NCBI GenBank assembly: GCA_001899765.1
Contig: MKWM01000007.1
Span: 31,486-95,485, forward strand
Origin: Thiobacillus sp. 63-78
Lineage (GTDB): Bacteria > Pseudomonadota > Gammaproteobacteria > Burkholderiales > Thiobacillaceae
Direction of reading: 5' to 3'
DNA length: 64,000 nt
Shown: piece by piece, positions 23,782 to 34,462 of the stretch
Layout: each line of letters begins with the position of its first letter
Numbering within the stretch: position 1 is the first letter of the stretch
Notes under the pieces: generated by a model
Told to the model about the DNA's origin: nothing
The model's input: only the letters and a program-made list of their open reading frames with translations
The model's database searches: none
Translations under genes and position numbers: made by a program

Positions 23782-24243
23782 TTATTGAGGGGCATCCGGC
23801 GGTGTGGCAGGTACCAATTGCCAGTCAACCGAACAGGTGCCGACATAGGGGTAATACGCTCCTGAAGTCGGGCAGTAGTACCAGTTCTGGCCCGGCTGGA
23901 CAGGCGGTGGAACCGCGCCGGGAGCCGGCTGCTGGATCAGCACCGCGGGTGGGGCCTGCTGCACCACGACGGGCGGCTCATAGGGATCGGGGAAGGGGTA
24001 TGCCGGCGCAGGGTAGAAGTTCCACAGGCCACCCGTCACCCACCACCAGCCGATGCGGCCATCATGCGCGCCATGGCGCCAATGACCTTCGCGCCAGTGT
24101 GCCGGCTCATGGTGCTCCTCGTGGTGCTCGAAACGGGGCGCATCGCCACGCCTGTCGTGTCCGCCCCGGTCCGCGGTCGCCGGCTGGGCGAGCAGGGCCA
24201 GGGTCGGCGCCAGGAAAAGAAATACAGCCAGCTTCTTGTTCAT
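23782..24243 (-). CDS. Exported His-rich protein with a WYYC motif
   Basis: 153 residues from ATG 24243 (ribosome site GGAAGTGG). Signal peptide AVFLFLAPTLALLAQPATA-DRG, then a His/Glu/Arg-rich segment (FEHHEEHHEPAHWREGHWRH), a Trp-rich piece (GRIGWWWVTGGLWNFYP), VVVQQAPPAVLIQQPAPG and the C-terminal NWYYCPTSGAYYPYVGTC. The terminal domain is shared with 22763-23128, while the His-rich part differs, suggesting a metal-binding sensor or buffer in the periplasm. The longer frame to 24390 is less likely because its extra residues run through another short ORF. Adjacent, divergent genes encode a two-component system, perhaps responding to envelope stress. Confidence 0.78.
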   Translation of the reverse strand: MNKKLAVFLFLAPTLALLAQPATADRGGHDRRGDAPRFEHHEEHHEPAHWREGHWRHGAHDGRIGWWWVTGGLWNFYPAPAYPFPDPYEPPVVVQQAPPAVLIQQPAPGAVPPPVQPGQNWYYCPTSGAYYPYVGTCSVDWQLVPATPPDAPQ

Positions 24244-24299
24244 GATCCACTTCCAGTCATCGCGATGAATGGACGTTGGCAGCCGGGCAGATCTCCCTG

Positions 24300-24383
24300 T
24301 CAGGAGGAGCCCATACCCTCCTGCCACGCCCCGGAGATGAAAGCCGCCATACCGGCGACCAGGATGGCTTGGTTGATCGTCAT
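24300..24383 (-). CDS. 27-residue hydrophobic ORF ahead of the envelope gene cluster
   Basis: ATG at 24383 with AGGAG (24390-24394 on the minus strand, spacing 6-7 nt). The product begins MTINQAILVAGMAAFISGAW and ends QEGMGSS, which could be a tiny single membrane-spanning peptide. It precedes the exported His-rich gene by 57 bp on the same strand and faces the two-component system. No family recognised; the strong ribosome site is the main support. Confidence 0.35.
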   Translation of the reverse strand: MTINQAILVAGMAAFISGAWQEGMGSS

Positions 24384-24469
24384 GCAACACTCCTGAATGG
24401 GGACGGAAACGGTCGGGCCATCACCTGCTCCCAACCTGAATTCATCCTAGGATCGGCACGGGTCAAGGG

Positions 24470-24507
24470 ATGTAAACCGCGCGCAAATTCATGTAAATCT
24501 GTGCAAA
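24470..24507. promoter_or_regulatory. Tandem direct repeat ATGTAAA-N6-GCAAA, probable response-regulator site
   Basis: Two copies in the same orientation: ATGTAAA at 24470-24476 with GCAAA at 24483-24487, and ATGTAAA at 24491-24497 with GCAAA at 24503-24507. The repeat unit is 21 bp, two helical turns, as used by OmpR-family dimers. GTAAA is the half-site of CpxR boxes, though CpxR uses a shorter gap. It sits between the divergent envelope genes and the response regulator gene starting at 24573, so autoregulation plus control of the envelope cluster is likely. Confidence 0.5.
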
Positions 24508-24572
24508 CCCGCCCCACCGGATGGGCAAAACTTTTAACATCGTGCTCAAGCCTTTCCTGTCAGCAAACCTTG

Positions 24573-25271
24573 ATGCCTCACCTGCTACTGGCCGACGACG
24601 ATCCTGAACTCTCCCTCATGCTGAAGGAGTATCTGGAACGCGACGGCTTCCGGGTCGACACGGTTCTGGATGGCACGCTCGCGCTGAAGCGGGCGCTGGA
24701 CGAGGACTTCGACCTGATCATCCTGGATGTGATGATGCCCGGCCTGAATGGCCTCGACGTCCTGCGCGGACTGCGCGCGGAGAAAATCACTCCGGTCCTG
24801 ATGCTCACCGCACGGGGAGAGGATGTGGACAGCATCATCGGGCTTGAACTGGGCGCGGACGATTATCTTCCGAAGCCCTGCAACCCACGCGTGCTGGAGG
24901 CCCGGATCCGTGCCGTATTGCGCCGCAGCGAGCCGCACCCGGACGGCGGAAACGAAAGCGGCCCGGGCCCATTGCTGCGGGTCGGAGACGTGTCGCTGCA
25001 TCGCGGAACGCGCAGCGTGCTGCGGGATGGCAAAGCGGTCGCCCTGACCAGCACCGAATTCAGCATTCTTGAAATCCTGCTGCACGAAGCCGGCCGGGCC
25101 GTCGGCAAGGCCGACCTGCTGGAGCGCGCCCTGTCCAGACCGCTGGGCCGCTTCGACCGCAGCCTGGACATGCATGTGAGCAATCTGCGCCGCAAGCTTG
25201 GCCCGCTGGCTGACGGCGGCGAGCGCATCAAGACCATTCGCGGCATCGGTTATCAATATCTGCAAAGCTGA
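24573..25271 (+). CDS. OmpR-family response regulator (CpxR-like)
   Basis: 232 residues. Receiver domain: ADDDPELSLMLKEYLERDGF, phosphorylation site Asp52 in LIILDVMMPG, LMLTARGE and DDYLPKP with the conserved lysine. C-terminal winged helix: VALTSTEFSILEILLHEAGR, SLDMHVSNLRRKLGP and IKTIRGIGYQYL. DNA-binding partner of the sensor encoded next, with which it overlaps by one base (TGATG). I start at ATG 24573; the frame is open further upstream to 24276 but without family sequence. A downstream MdtABC-type exporter suggests envelope-stress or drug sensing like CpxR/BaeR. Confidence 0.92.
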   Translation: MPHLLLADDDPELSLMLKEYLERDGFRVDTVLDGTLALKRALDEDFDLIILDVMMPGLNGLDVLRGLRAEKITPVLMLTARGEDVDSIIGLELGADDYLPKPCNPRVLEARIRAVLRRSEPHPDGGNESGPGPLLRVGDVSLHRGTRSVLRDGKAVALTSTEFSILEILLHEAGRAVGKADLLERALSRPLGRFDRSLDMHVSNLRRKLGPLADGGERIKTIRGIGYQYLQS

Positions 25272-26683
25272 TGATCACACTCGGCATGCACCGCCTGTTC
25301 TGGAAGCTGTTCGTCACCTACTGGATCGCGCTGATCCTGTTCGCCCTGGGCAGCCTGATCGCGGTGTCCTTCTACCTCGAACACACCCATGCCCGCCATG
25401 ACTCGGCCAGTCCGATGGAGGAATACGACGCCCGGATACAGCAGGCACGCCTGGCAGCCGCCACGGGCGGGAAGCCGGGGCTGCGCGAATGGGCAACCCG
25501 GCTGGACGCCGAAGAGCTGGTTCCCTTTCTGGTCCTGGACAGGGAAGGCCGCGACCTGCTGCAGCGCGACGTGCCTCCGCGCGCGCTGGGCCACCTGCAG
25601 CGGTATCTGGAACGCGCCCGGAGCCACACCCCCCATGATGAACGCCGGCATGCGATCCGCCTGCCGGACGGCAGCGAATACTGGCTGGTCCCGGATTTTC
25701 AGGGCGCCACCCTGGGCCGGTTTCTTTCGCGGCCCAGGGTCATTGTCTTGCCGCTGATCATGGCCGCCCTGGCAAGCGGCCTGGTCGGCCTGCTGCTGGC
25801 GCGTTACCTGACCTCGCCCATGGAGCGCCTGCGCCAGGCGTCACAAGCTTATGCCGCCGGCGATTTCAGCAGACGGGTCGGGCCGAGCCTGGGCAGCCGG
25901 CGCGACGAGATCGTTGATCTGGCCTGCGCGCTGGACAACATGGCGGCGCAACTCGATGTCCTGCTCAAGTCCCAGCGCGGCTTGCTGCGGGATGTCTCGC
26001 ATGAATTGCGCTCGCCCCTGGCGCGGGTCCAGGCAGCGCTGGGACTGGCCAGACAGCGGAGTACCGGCGCGGAGAGCGAACTCGATCGCATCGAGCGCGA
26101 AACCGAACGGCTGAATGATCTCATCGGCGCGATTCTCACTTTCTCGCGCCTCGACACCGGGGTTCATCCTTTCACGCCCGAGATGATCGATCTGGGCCTG
26201 ATGCTGGAGGACATGGCCGAGGATGCCCGGCTTGAAGGCGCGGCCCGTGGCATACGGATCGATTATGCGCAGCAGGTCGTGGCGCCTTGTCTGGGTGACC
26301 CCGTGCTGCTCCACAGCGTTCTGGAAAACATCCTGCGCAACGCCATCCTGCATTCGCCCGATGGCGGCCTGATCAAGCTCACGCTGACGGATGAAACGGA
26401 TGAGACCGGCCGTATCGATCATGTGGTGCGGATTCTTGACCAGGGCCCCGGCGTGCCGGAAGACATGCTGGAATCCATCTTCGATCCGTTCGTGCGCGTC
26501 GATGCCGCGCGCGGGCGCAACTCTGGCGGAGTGGGGCTCGGGCTTGCCATTGCGCGCCGCGCCATCCAAGCCCAGCATGGCACGATCCGGGCAGAGAATC
26601 ATCCTCAGGGCGGATTGCTGGTGACCCTGCGCCTCCCGCTTTCCCCATGCAATCCTCTCCATCCTTCCCAGCAAGGCCATTGA
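25271..26683 (+). CDS. Membrane sensor histidine kinase (CpxA-like)
   Basis: 470 residues. Two transmembrane helices (about 12-34, FVTYWIALILFALGSLIAVS; and 157-178, VIVLPLIMAALASGLVGLLL) enclose a ~120-residue periplasmic sensor domain. A HAMP segment (ARYLTSPMERLRQASQAY) follows, then the phosphoacceptor H-box LRDVSHELRSPLARVQ (His244), the N-box ENILRNAILHSP, and G-boxes DQGPGVPEDM and GGVGLGLAIARR. Autophosphorylates and passes phosphate to the preceding regulator. Followed after 1 bp by the RND adaptor gene, so sensing and export are probably one operon. Confidence 0.92.
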   Translation: MITLGMHRLFWKLFVTYWIALILFALGSLIAVSFYLEHTHARHDSASPMEEYDARIQQARLAAATGGKPGLREWATRLDAEELVPFLVLDREGRDLLQRDVPPRALGHLQRYLERARSHTPHDERRHAIRLPDGSEYWLVPDFQGATLGRFLSRPRVIVLPLIMAALASGLVGLLLARYLTSPMERLRQASQAYAAGDFSRRVGPSLGSRRDEIVDLACALDNMAAQLDVLLKSQRGLLRDVSHELRSPLARVQAALGLARQRSTGAESELDRIERETERLNDLIGAILTFSRLDTGVHPFTPEMIDLGLMLEDMAEDARLEGAARGIRIDYAQQVVAPCLGDPVLLHSVLENILRNAILHSPDGGLIKLTLTDETDETGRIDHVVRILDQGPGVPEDMLESIFDPFVRVDAARGRNSGGVGLGLAIARRAIQAQHGTIRAENHPQGGLLVTLRLPLSPCNPLHPSQQGH

Positions 26684-26684
26684 C

Positions 26685-27920
26685 ATGGGCTCCTCCGCCG
26701 CGCCGCCTCTCCGCCCGCGCCATCCTGTCCGTACCGCCCTGATCGCCGCCGTGCTGGCCGGCCTGATCGGCGGGGTCTGGTACTGGAGCGATCACCTTGC
26801 CCCGCCGTCCGCTGCCCCGGGTGCGGAGAAAAAAGGTCGCAAAGGCGCGGGCAACAGCCATCCGCAACCGGTTTCGGTGGCAGCGGCCCGCAAAACCGAT
26901 ATCCGTGTCTGGCTGAATGCGCTCGGCACGGTCACCCCCGTCAATCTGGTCACCGTCCACGCCAAGGTCGACGGCACGCTGCTCAGCGTAAATTTCCGCG
27001 AAGGCCAGATGGTCAGGGCGGGGCAACTGCTGGCCCGGATCGACCCACGCCCGTTCCAGATCCAGCTCGACCAGGCCAGCGGACAGTTGCAGCGCGACAG
27101 CGCGCTGCTCGACAACGCCCGCATCGACCTCGCCCGCTACCGGCAGCTCCTCGCCAGGGACGCCATCGCCAGCCAGCAGGTGGATACCCAGGACGCCCTC
27201 GTGCGCCAGTATCAGGGCACGGTGGAGACGGATCGCAGCCAGGTGGACAATGCCAGGCTGCAACTGGAATGGACCCGCGTCACCGCCCCGTCATCCGGCC
27301 GCATCGGCCTGCGCCAGATCGACCCCGGCAACCAGGTGCACGCAAGCGATGCCAACGGGCTGGCCAGCATTGCCCGGTTGCAGCCGACCACCGTGCTGTT
27401 CGCCGTGCCGGAGGCGAACCTGGCGGCCATCCACCACGGGACATCGGCGCATGATGCCCTCCACGTCGAAGCCTGGGACCGCGAGCAGAAAAACCACCTG
27501 GCGGATGGCCAGCTCCTCACGACCGATAACCAGATCGATACGGCCACGGGCACCCTCAGGATCAGGGCCGGATTCGCCAATCGCGACAACGCGCTGTTCC
27601 CCAACCAGTTCGTCAACATCCGCCTGCTGCTGGGCACGCTGCCCCAGGTGCTTGCCGTGCCGGCCGCAGCGATCCAGCGTGGCGAGCAAGGCAGCTTCGT
27701 CTACCGCGTCAACGCGGACGGCATCGTAACGAGGGTTGCGGTCGTTCCCGGCGCGCAGGATGGGGACTGGGTGGCCATCGAGGGCACGATCGAGGCCGGA
27801 GACAAGGTGGTGATCGACGGCACCGACAAACTGCGCGACGGCGCCAGGGCCGAGATCATCGTTCCCGGCGGCCCGGCCCGGGGGCGCAAGCCGGCGATCA
27901 GGTCCGGGCAGCAATCGTGA
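26685..27920 (+). CDS. mdtA: RND efflux periplasmic adaptor (MdtA-like)
   Basis: 411 residues. One N-terminal membrane anchor (ALIAAVLAGLIGGVWYW), a basic linker, then the membrane-fusion layout: lipoyl half-motif NLVTVHAKVDGTLLSVNFREGQMVRAGQLLARID, an alpha-hairpin (ASGQLQRDSALLDNARIDL), the second half LEWTRVTAPSSGRIGLRQIDPGN, and a beta-barrel with FPNQFVNIRLLLG. Links the inner membrane pumps at 28282 and 31356 to the outer membrane channel at 34463. Its last codons overlap the small membrane gene (GTGA at 27917-27920). MdtA naming is by operon layout (two pumps after one adaptor). Confidence 0.9.
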   Translation: MGSSAAPPLRPRHPVRTALIAAVLAGLIGGVWYWSDHLAPPSAAPGAEKKGRKGAGNSHPQPVSVAAARKTDIRVWLNALGTVTPVNLVTVHAKVDGTLLSVNFREGQMVRAGQLLARIDPRPFQIQLDQASGQLQRDSALLDNARIDLARYRQLLARDAIASQQVDTQDALVRQYQGTVETDRSQVDNARLQLEWTRVTAPSSGRIGLRQIDPGNQVHASDANGLASIARLQPTTVLFAVPEANLAAIHHGTSAHDALHVEAWDREQKNHLADGQLLTTDNQIDTATGTLRIRAGFANRDNALFPNQFVNIRLLLGTLPQVLAVPAAAIQRGEQGSFVYRVNADGIVTRVAVVPGAQDGDWVAIEGTIEAGDKVVIDGTDKLRDGARAEIIVPGGPARGRKPAIRSGQQS

Positions 27921-28285
27921 GCAAGCCTGCGGCCGTTCCCCCTCCCCCGGAGCGTGACGACTCACCGGCCCCGTCGCTGGACGTGGATCTGAGCGTTCAC
28001 GTCTTCACGGTATCCGCCACCATGGTGGGCGTATGCCTGACCGCGATCGGCCTGATCCGGGTAGTCGTCACGATACGTCACATGGAAACCCTGGTCGATG
28101 ACCTGATCGCCATGAATGCCTTGCTGTTCGTGATCTCCGGCCTGCTGTCCTACTGGGCCATGCGCTCGCACAGGATCGGCCGGCCGCCTGTCGTCGAGGC
28201 GATTGCGGAGAAAGTGTTTCTCGGCGCCATGGTTCTGACGGGCATCGCCTGTCTGGCCCTGGTATACGGCATCAACACCCTGTGA
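27917..28285 (+). CDS. Small inner-membrane protein inserted between adaptor and pump
   Basis: 122 residues from a GTG start. After a Pro/Asp-rich cytoplasmic N-terminus come three predicted transmembrane helices: [38 protein letters not shown] and [24 protein letters not shown] overlaps link it to mdtA upstream and to mdtB downstream, so it is produced in step with the exporter. I do not recognise the family, and standard mdtABC operons have no such gene; it may be a pump accessory such as small AcrZ-like proteins, though it is larger. Confidence 0.75.
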   Translation: MSKPAAVPPPPERDDSPAPSLDVDLSVHVFTVSATMVGVCLTAIGLIRVVVTIRHMETLVDDLIAMNALLFVISGLLSYWAMRSHRIGRPPVVEAIAEKVFLGAMVLTGIACLALVYGINTL

Positions 28286-31200
28286 ACCCCTCGCGGCTTT
28301 TCATCCTGCGGCCGGTGGCCACCTCGCTGCTGATGCTGGCCATCCTGCTGGCCGGCGCGGTGACGTTTCGCCTGCTGCCGCTGTCGGCGCTGCCCGAGGT
28401 GGACTACCCGACCATCCAGGTCATGTCGCTCTATCCGGGGGCCAGCCCCGATGTCATCACCGCCACCCTCACCGCACCGCTGGAACGACAGCTCGGGCAG
28501 ATGCCCGGCCTCCGGGAAATGTCCTCGACCAGTTCCGGCGGCGCCTCGGTCATCACGCTGCGCTTCAGTCTCGACCTGACGCTGGACGTGGCCGAACAGG
28601 AAGTGCAGGCCGCCATCAACGCCGCGTCCAACCTGCTGCCGACCGACATGCCGATGCCGCCGGTCTACAGCAAGATCAATCCGGCCGACGCTCCCATCCT
28701 CACCCTGGCGGTGACCTCGCCGTCGCTGCCGCTGGCGCGCCTGCACGATCTGGTGGAAAACCGCATCGCGCAAAAGATTTCGCAACTGCCGGGCGTCGGT
28801 CTGGTCAGCCTGGCCGGCGGCCGGCGGCCGGCGGTGCGTATCCAGGTCAATCCCCGAGCGCTGGCCGCATCGGGCCTGTCGCTCGAGGATCTGCGCACGG
28901 CCATCGGCACGGCCAACGTCAACACGCCCAAGGGCAGCTTCGACGGGGCGCTGCGCGCGTCGGCGATCGACGCCAACGACCAGTTGAAATCGGCCGACGA
29001 CTACGTCAATCTGATCATTGCCTACAAAAACGGCGCGCCGATCCGCCTGCGGGATGTGGCGGATGTCATTGACAGTGCCGAGAACACGCGGCTGGCGGCC
29101 TGGGCCAACACGCGCCCGGGGGTGATTCTCAATGTGCAGCGCCAGCCCGGCGCCAACGTCATCGCGGTCACCGACCGCATCAAGGCCGCCCTGCCCGGCC
29201 TGCAGGCCAGTCTGCCGGGATCGGTCGACGTCACGCTGCTGTCCGACCGCACGGTCACCATTCGGGCCTCGGTGGCCGATGTGGAATTCTCGCTGCTGCT
29301 GGCGGTGGCGCTGGTGGTGATGGTGATCTACCTGTTCCTGCGCAAGGTCCCGGCGACGATCATTCCCAGCCTCGCGGTACCCATCTCGCTGGTCGGCACC
29401 TTCGGCGTCATGTACCTGGCCGGCTTTTCCATCAACAACCTGACCCTGATGGCGCTGACCATCGCCACCGGTTTCGTGGTCGACGACGCCATCGTGGTCA
29501 TCGAGAACGTCACGCGCCACATCGAGGAGGGCGAACCGCCACTGGACGCCGCGCTGAAGGGATCGAAGCAGATCGGCTTCACCATCATCTCGCTGACCTT
29601 CTCGCTGATTGCCGTATTGATTCCACTGCTGTTCATGGGCGACGTGGTCGGCCGGCTGTTCCACGAGTTCGCCATCACCCTGGCGGTGGCCATCCTGATC
29701 TCTGCCGTGGTGTCGCTGACCCTGACGCCGATGCTGTGCGCGCGCCTGCTGCGCGCCGAAACACCAGGGGCGCGCCATTCCACCGAATTCTTTCAACGCA
29801 TCGTCGCGGCGTACGGCCGGGCGCTGGCCTGGGTGCTGAACCACCAGAGCGCCACGCTGTGGGTCGCGGCCGCCACCCTCGGCCTGACCGTTGCACTCTA
29901 CGTCTGGATACCCAAGGGCTTCTTTCCGGTGCAGGACACAGGCCTCATCCAGGCGATCACCGAAGCCGACCCGTCGATTTCCTACCCTGCCATGGGCGAA
30001 CGCCAGCAGGCGCTGGCCGCCGTGATCCTCAAGGATCCGGCGGTGGCCAGCCTGTCGTCGTTCATCGGCGTGGACGGCGACAACGTCACGCTCAACAGCG
30101 GCCGTATGCAGATCGCCCTGAAGCCGCATGCGCAGCGCAGCGAGTCTGCTACGGTCGTGATGCGCCGCCTGACAGAAGAGGCTAAAAACGTAGCCGGCAT
30201 CACCGTCACCATGCAGCCGGTTCAGGATTTGACCATCGAGGACCGGGTCTCGCGGGCACAGTATCAATTCACGCTCGGGTCGCCGGATTCGAAGGCGCTG
30301 GCCGAATGGGTGCCCCGGCTGGTCGCCCGGTTGAAGCAACTGCCGCAACTGTCCGACGTCGCCAGCGACCTGCAGAACAACGGTCTGCAGGCCTTTGTCG
30401 ACATCGACCGCGATGCGGCCGGCCGGCTGGGCGTCACGGTGGCGGCGATCGACAATGCGCTGTACGACGCCTTCGGGCAGCGCCTGATCTCGACCATCTT
30501 CACCCAGTCGAGCCAGTACCGCGTCGTGCTGGAAGTCCAGCCGGCCTTCCAGGCCGGTCCCGCCGCGCTCGATGGCCTGTATGTGCCGACCGCCTCGGGA
30601 CAGCAGGTGCCGCTCACCTCGGTGGCCCGCATCGAGGAACGCGACACCCCGCTCCTGATCAGTCATGTCGGCCAGTTCCCCGCCGCTACCGTGTCGTTCA
30701 ACGTGGCCGCCGGTGCTTCGCTGGGCAGCGCCGTGAAGGCCATCCAGCAGGCCGAAACGGCACTTGGCCTGCCCATGTCCATCGAGACCAGCTTCCAGGG
30801 GGCGGCGCTGGCGTTCCAGTCTTCGCTGACCAACACCCTGCTGCTGATCCTGGCGGCGGTGGTGACGATGTACATCGTGCTCGGCGTGCTCTACGAGAAT
30901 GCCATTCATCCCATCACCATCCTGTCCACCCTGCCATCGGCCGGGATTGGCGCCTTGCTGTCGCTGATGCTGGCGGGTAGCGAACTGGACGTGATCGGCA
31001 TCATCGGCATCATTCTGCTGATCGGCATCGTCAAGAAGAACGCGATTCTCATGATCGACTTCGCATTGAGTGCGGAACGTGAACAGGGGCTTGCGCCACG
31101 TGAAGCGATCTACCAGGCGTGCCTGCTGCGGCTGCGCCCGATCCTGATGACCACCCTGGCCGCTATGCTGGGCGCCTTGCCGCTGATGCTGGGCACGGGC

Positions 31201-31359
31201 GTGGGTTCGGAACTGCGCCAGCCGCTGGGCCTGGCCATGGTGGGCGGCCTGCTGTTCAGCCAGATGCTGACCCTGTTCACCACGCCAGTGATCTACCTGG
31301 CCTTCGACCGGCTGGCGCGGCGCTTCCAGACGAGCCGATCCGCCGCTGAACCGGCATGA
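28282..31359 (+). CDS. mdtB: RND efflux pump, inner-membrane subunit (MdtB-like)
   Basis: 1025 residues, full length for the HAE1 class. Starts at GTG 28282 and contains the usual 12 membrane helices in two halves. The proton-relay segment in TM4 has the paired aspartates in [18 protein letters not shown]; other typical blocks are [16 protein letters not shown] near the start, [16 protein letters not shown] in the second half, and [19 protein letters not shown]. Exports toxic compounds using the proton gradient. Paired with a second pump as in MdtBC/MuxBC heterotrimers. ATGA couples it to mdtC. Confidence 0.95.
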   Translation: MNPSRLFILRPVATSLLMLAILLAGAVTFRLLPLSALPEVDYPTIQVMSLYPGASPDVITATLTAPLERQLGQMPGLREMSSTSSGGASVITLRFSLDLTLDVAEQEVQAAINAASNLLPTDMPMPPVYSKINPADAPILTLAVTSPSLPLARLHDLVENRIAQKISQLPGVGLVSLAGGRRPAVRIQVNPRALAASGLSLEDLRTAIGTANVNTPKGSFDGALRASAIDANDQLKSADDYVNLIIAYKNGAPIRLRDVADVIDSAENTRLAAWANTRPGVILNVQRQPGANVIAVTDRIKAALPGLQASLPGSVDVTLLSDRTVTIRASVADVEFSLLLAVALVVMVIYLFLRKVPATIIPSLAVPISLVGTFGVMYLAGFSINNLTLMALTIATGFVVDDAIVVIENVTRHIEEGEPPLDAALKGSKQIGFTIISLTFSLIAVLIPLLFMGDVVGRLFHEFAITLAVAILISAVVSLTLTPMLCARLLRAETPGARHSTEFFQRIVAAYGRALAWVLNHQSATLWVAAATLGLTVALYVWIPKGFFPVQDTGLIQAITEADPSISYPAMGERQQALAAVILKDPAVASLSSFIGVDGDNVTLNSGRMQIALKPHAQRSESATVVMRRLTEEAKNVAGITVTMQPVQDLTIEDRVSRAQYQFTLGSPDSKALAEWVPRLVARLKQLPQLSDVASDLQNNGLQAFVDIDRDAAGRLGVTVAAIDNALYDAFGQRLISTIFTQSSQYRVVLEVQPAFQAGPAALDGLYVPTASGQQVPLTSVARIEERDTPLLISHVGQFPAATVSFNVAAGASLGSAVKAIQQAETALGLPMSIETSFQGAALAFQSSLTNTLLLILAAVVTMYIVLGVLYENAIHPITILSTLPSAGIGALLSLMLAGSELDVIGIIGIILLIGIVKKNAILMIDFALSAEREQGLAPREAIYQACLLRLRPILMTTLAAMLGALPLMLGTGVGSELRQPLGLAMVGGLLFSQMLTLFTTPVIYLAFDRLARRFQTSRSAAEPA

Positions 31360-34300
31360 ACGCCTTCGCCATCTTCATCCATCGGCCCATCGCCACCACG
31401 CTGCTGACGCTGGGCATCGTCCTGGCCGGCATGATGGCGTATTTCAATCTGCCGGTGGCGCCCTTGCCGCAGGTGGATTTTCCGACCCTCTCGGTGCAGG
31501 CCTCGCTCCCCGGCGCCAGCCCGGAAACGATGGCGGCAACGGTCGCCACGCCACTGGAACGCACCCTGGGCCGCATCGCGGGGGTGACCGAAATCACGTC
31601 GTCGAGTTCGCTCGGCAGCACCCGCGTGGTCCTGCAATTCGATCTCGACCGTGACATCGACGGCGCGGCGCGCGACGTGCAGGCGGCCATCCAGGCTTCC
31701 CGTGCGCTGCTGCCGTCCGGCCTGCCGTCGATGCCGACCTACCGCAAACTCAATCCGGCCGATGCGCCGATCATGATTCTGTCGCTGACCTCCGGTACGC
31801 TGACGCCGGGACAGATGTACGACGCCGCGTCCACCGTGCTGGCGCAGCGGCTGTCGCAGATCGACGGCATCGGCCAGGTCAACATCGGCGGCGGCGCCCT
31901 GCCTGCGGTGCGGGTCGAGCTGAACCCGACCGCGCTCAACCACAGCGGCCTGTCCCTCGACAAGGTGCGCGCCGCCATCGTCGCCAGCAATGCCTACCGC
32001 CCGCTGGGCACACTGGAAGACGGCGGCCGTCACTGGCAGCTCGGCTCCAGCGACCAGGGCCGCACGGCGGCGGACTTCAAGCCGTTGATCCTGAGCTACG
32101 TCAACGGCGCGCCGTTACGCCTGCAGGATGTCGCCGATGTACACGATTCGGTCCAGGACGTGCGCCACTTCGGTGCCGCCAACAGCCGGCCGGCCGTGCT
32201 GCTGATCCTCTACCGCCAGCCCGGCGCCAACATCATCCAGACCGTCGACAGCGTGCGCGCGCTGCTGCCGCGCCTGCGCGCGGTCATTCCCGCGGCGATC
32301 GATCTTGACGTGGTGATGGACCGCACGCCGACCATTCGCGGCTCCCTGCGCGAGGTGCAGCGCACCCTGGCGATCGCGGTCGGCCTGGTGATCCTGGTGG
32401 TGTTCCTGTTCCTGCGCCGCGCGCGCGCCGCGATGATCCCCACCGTCGCCGTGCCGGTGTCGCTGATCGGCACCTGCGGCGTGATGTATCTGGCCGGCTA
32501 CAGCATCGACAACCTGTCGCTGATGGCGCTGACCGTGGCCACCGGCTTCGTGGTCGACGACGCCATCGTGGTGACGGAGAACATCACGCGACATCTTGAG
32601 TCCGGCATGAAGCCCTTCGCGGCTGCGCTGGCTGGCGTGCGCGAGATCGGCTTCACGGTGGTGTCGATCAGCCTGTCGCTGGTGGCGGTGTTCATTCCCA
32701 TCCTGTTCATGGGCGGCATCGTCGGCCGCCTGTTCCGCGAATTCGCCGTCACCCTGTCGGCCGCCATCCTGGTGTCGATGGTGGTCTCGCTCACCGCCAC
32801 GCCGATGCTGTGCGCGCATTGGCTCAAGGCCCCGCCGCCCGACACCGCGCCCGGTCCATGGGCACGCTGGAATGCGCGCCTGCTGCGCCGGCTCAAGCGC
32901 GGCTACCGTGCCAGCCTGGCCTGGTCGCTGCGCCACAGCGCCTTGATGCTGGCGCTGCTGGGCCTGACCGTCGCGCTCAACGTGCACCTGTACACGGCCA
33001 TCTCGAAAGGCTTCTTTCCCACCCAGGACACCGGCCGCATCATGGGCGGGGTGAAGGCGGATCAGAGCATTTCCTTCACGGCGATGCGCCAGAAAATGCT
33101 TGATCTCATGCGTATCGTCCAGCGCGACCCGGCGGTGGATACCGTGGTCGGCTTTACCGGCGGCGGACAAACCAATTCCGGCTTCATGTTCGTCACCCTC
33201 AAGCCGCTGGGCACGGGCCGGCCATCGGCCGACAAGGTGGTGGCGCGGCTGCGCGGCAAGCTGGCGCACGAACCCGGTGCCAGCCTGATCCTGAATCCGG
33301 CGCAGGACGTGCGCATCGGCGGCCGGCAAAGCGACGCCACCTATCAATACACGCTGCAGGCCGACCGCCTGACCGACCTGCGTGCCTGGGAGCCCCGCGT
33401 CCGGCGCGCCCTGATGGATCTGCCCGAGCTGACCGACGTCAACAGCGACCAGCAGAACAAAGGGCTGCAGACCCGCCTGGTGTTCGATCGCGACCGCATG
33501 GCGAGTCTCGGGCTGACCATGAGCGCCGTCGATTCCACTCTCAACAGCGCCTTCGGCCAGCGCCAGGTGTCGGTGATCTACAATCCGCTCAACCAGTATC
33601 GTGTGGTCATGGAACTGGCGCCGGCCTGGCTGACCAGCCCGGAATCGCTGCGCTCGATCTGGTTCAGTACGCCGGGCGGCGGCCAGGTGGCCCTGTCCGA
33701 CATCGCCCGTCTCGAGACGGCGAATGCCCCACTGGCGATCAATCACCAGGGCACGTTCCCCGCCAGCACCCTCAGCTTCAACCTGCCGCCGGGCGTATCG
33801 CTGGGCGCGGCGTCCGCCGCCATCGACCGCACCCTCGCCAGCATCGGCGCGCCCACCTCGGTGCACGGCGGTTTCCAGGGTACGGCCCGGGCTTTCCAGG
33901 ATTCGCTGTCCAGCCAGCCGATCCTGATCCTCACGGCGCTGCTGACGGTCTACATCGTACTGGGCATCCTCTACGAGAGCCTCATCCACCCGATCACCAT
34001 CCTCTCCACCCTGCCCTCGGCGGGCGTGGGCGCGCTGCTGGCACTGATGGCCTTCGGCAACGAGTTCAACGTCATCGCCCTGATCGGCGTCATTCTGCTG
34101 ATCGGCATCGTCAAGAAGAACGCCATCCTGATGATCGACTTCGCCATCCACCGCCAGCGCCGGCACGGCGTCAGCGCGGCGCGCGCCATCTACCGTGCCG
34201 CGCAGATGCGCTTCCGGCCGATCATGATGACCACCCTCGCCGCCACCTTCGGCGCCGTCCCGCTGGCGCTGGGCAGCGGCGACGGCGCCGAGCTGCGCAA

Positions 34301-34451
34301 CCCGCTCGGCATCGCCATCGTGGGCGGCCTGCTGGTCAGCCAGCTGCTGACCCTCTACACCACGCCGGTGGTCTATCTGTTGATGGACCGCCTGCGCAAC
34401 CTGGTCATGCGCCGCGCCGCCCCGACGGTGCCGGCCATGTACCCTGCCTGA
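31356..34451 (+). CDS. mdtC: RND efflux pump, inner-membrane subunit (MdtC-like)
   Basis: 1031 residues, closely related to its neighbour. [18 protein letters not shown] opens the first periplasmic loop, [18 protein letters not shown] holds the TM4 aspartates, and [20 protein letters not shown] and [19 protein letters not shown] mark the second half. The conservation of both pumps suggests a mixed trimer. The DNA identity between the two pump genes is high in these blocks (for example near 31020 and 34100), which could allow recombination between them. Confidence 0.95.
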   Translation: MNAFAIFIHRPIATTLLTLGIVLAGMMAYFNLPVAPLPQVDFPTLSVQASLPGASPETMAATVATPLERTLGRIAGVTEITSSSSLGSTRVVLQFDLDRDIDGAARDVQAAIQASRALLPSGLPSMPTYRKLNPADAPIMILSLTSGTLTPGQMYDAASTVLAQRLSQIDGIGQVNIGGGALPAVRVELNPTALNHSGLSLDKVRAAIVASNAYRPLGTLEDGGRHWQLGSSDQGRTAADFKPLILSYVNGAPLRLQDVADVHDSVQDVRHFGAANSRPAVLLILYRQPGANIIQTVDSVRALLPRLRAVIPAAIDLDVVMDRTPTIRGSLREVQRTLAIAVGLVILVVFLFLRRARAAMIPTVAVPVSLIGTCGVMYLAGYSIDNLSLMALTVATGFVVDDAIVVTENITRHLESGMKPFAAALAGVREIGFTVVSISLSLVAVFIPILFMGGIVGRLFREFAVTLSAAILVSMVVSLTATPMLCAHWLKAPPPDTAPGPWARWNARLLRRLKRGYRASLAWSLRHSALMLALLGLTVALNVHLYTAISKGFFPTQDTGRIMGGVKADQSISFTAMRQKMLDLMRIVQRDPAVDTVVGFTGGGQTNSGFMFVTLKPLGTGRPSADKVVARLRGKLAHEPGASLILNPAQDVRIGGRQSDATYQYTLQADRLTDLRAWEPRVRRALMDLPELTDVNSDQQNKGLQTRLVFDRDRMASLGLTMSAVDSTLNSAFGQRQVSVIYNPLNQYRVVMELAPAWLTSPESLRSIWFSTPGGGQVALSDIARLETANAPLAINHQGTFPASTLSFNLPPGVSLGAASAAIDRTLASIGAPTSVHGGFQGTARAFQDSLSSQPILILTALLTVYIVLGILYESLIHPITILSTLPSAGVGALLALMAFGNEFNVIALIGVILLIGIVKKNAILMIDFAIHRQRRHGVSAARAIYRAAQMRFRPIMMTTLAATFGAVPLALGSGDGAELRNPLGIAIVGGLLVSQLLTLYTTPVVYLLMDRLRNLVMRRAAPTVPAMYPA

Positions 34452-34462
34452 AGGAGACTCCG

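Noticed and set aside
28150..30909. A 919-codon open frame antisense to the first RND pump gene
   Set aside because: It mirrors the codon pattern of mdtB in a GC-rich gene, has no domain, no ribosome site and low-complexity His/Arg/Gln content.
32115..34166. A 683-codon open frame antisense to the second RND pump gene
   Set aside because: Same artefact; composition is typical of a reverse-strand shadow.
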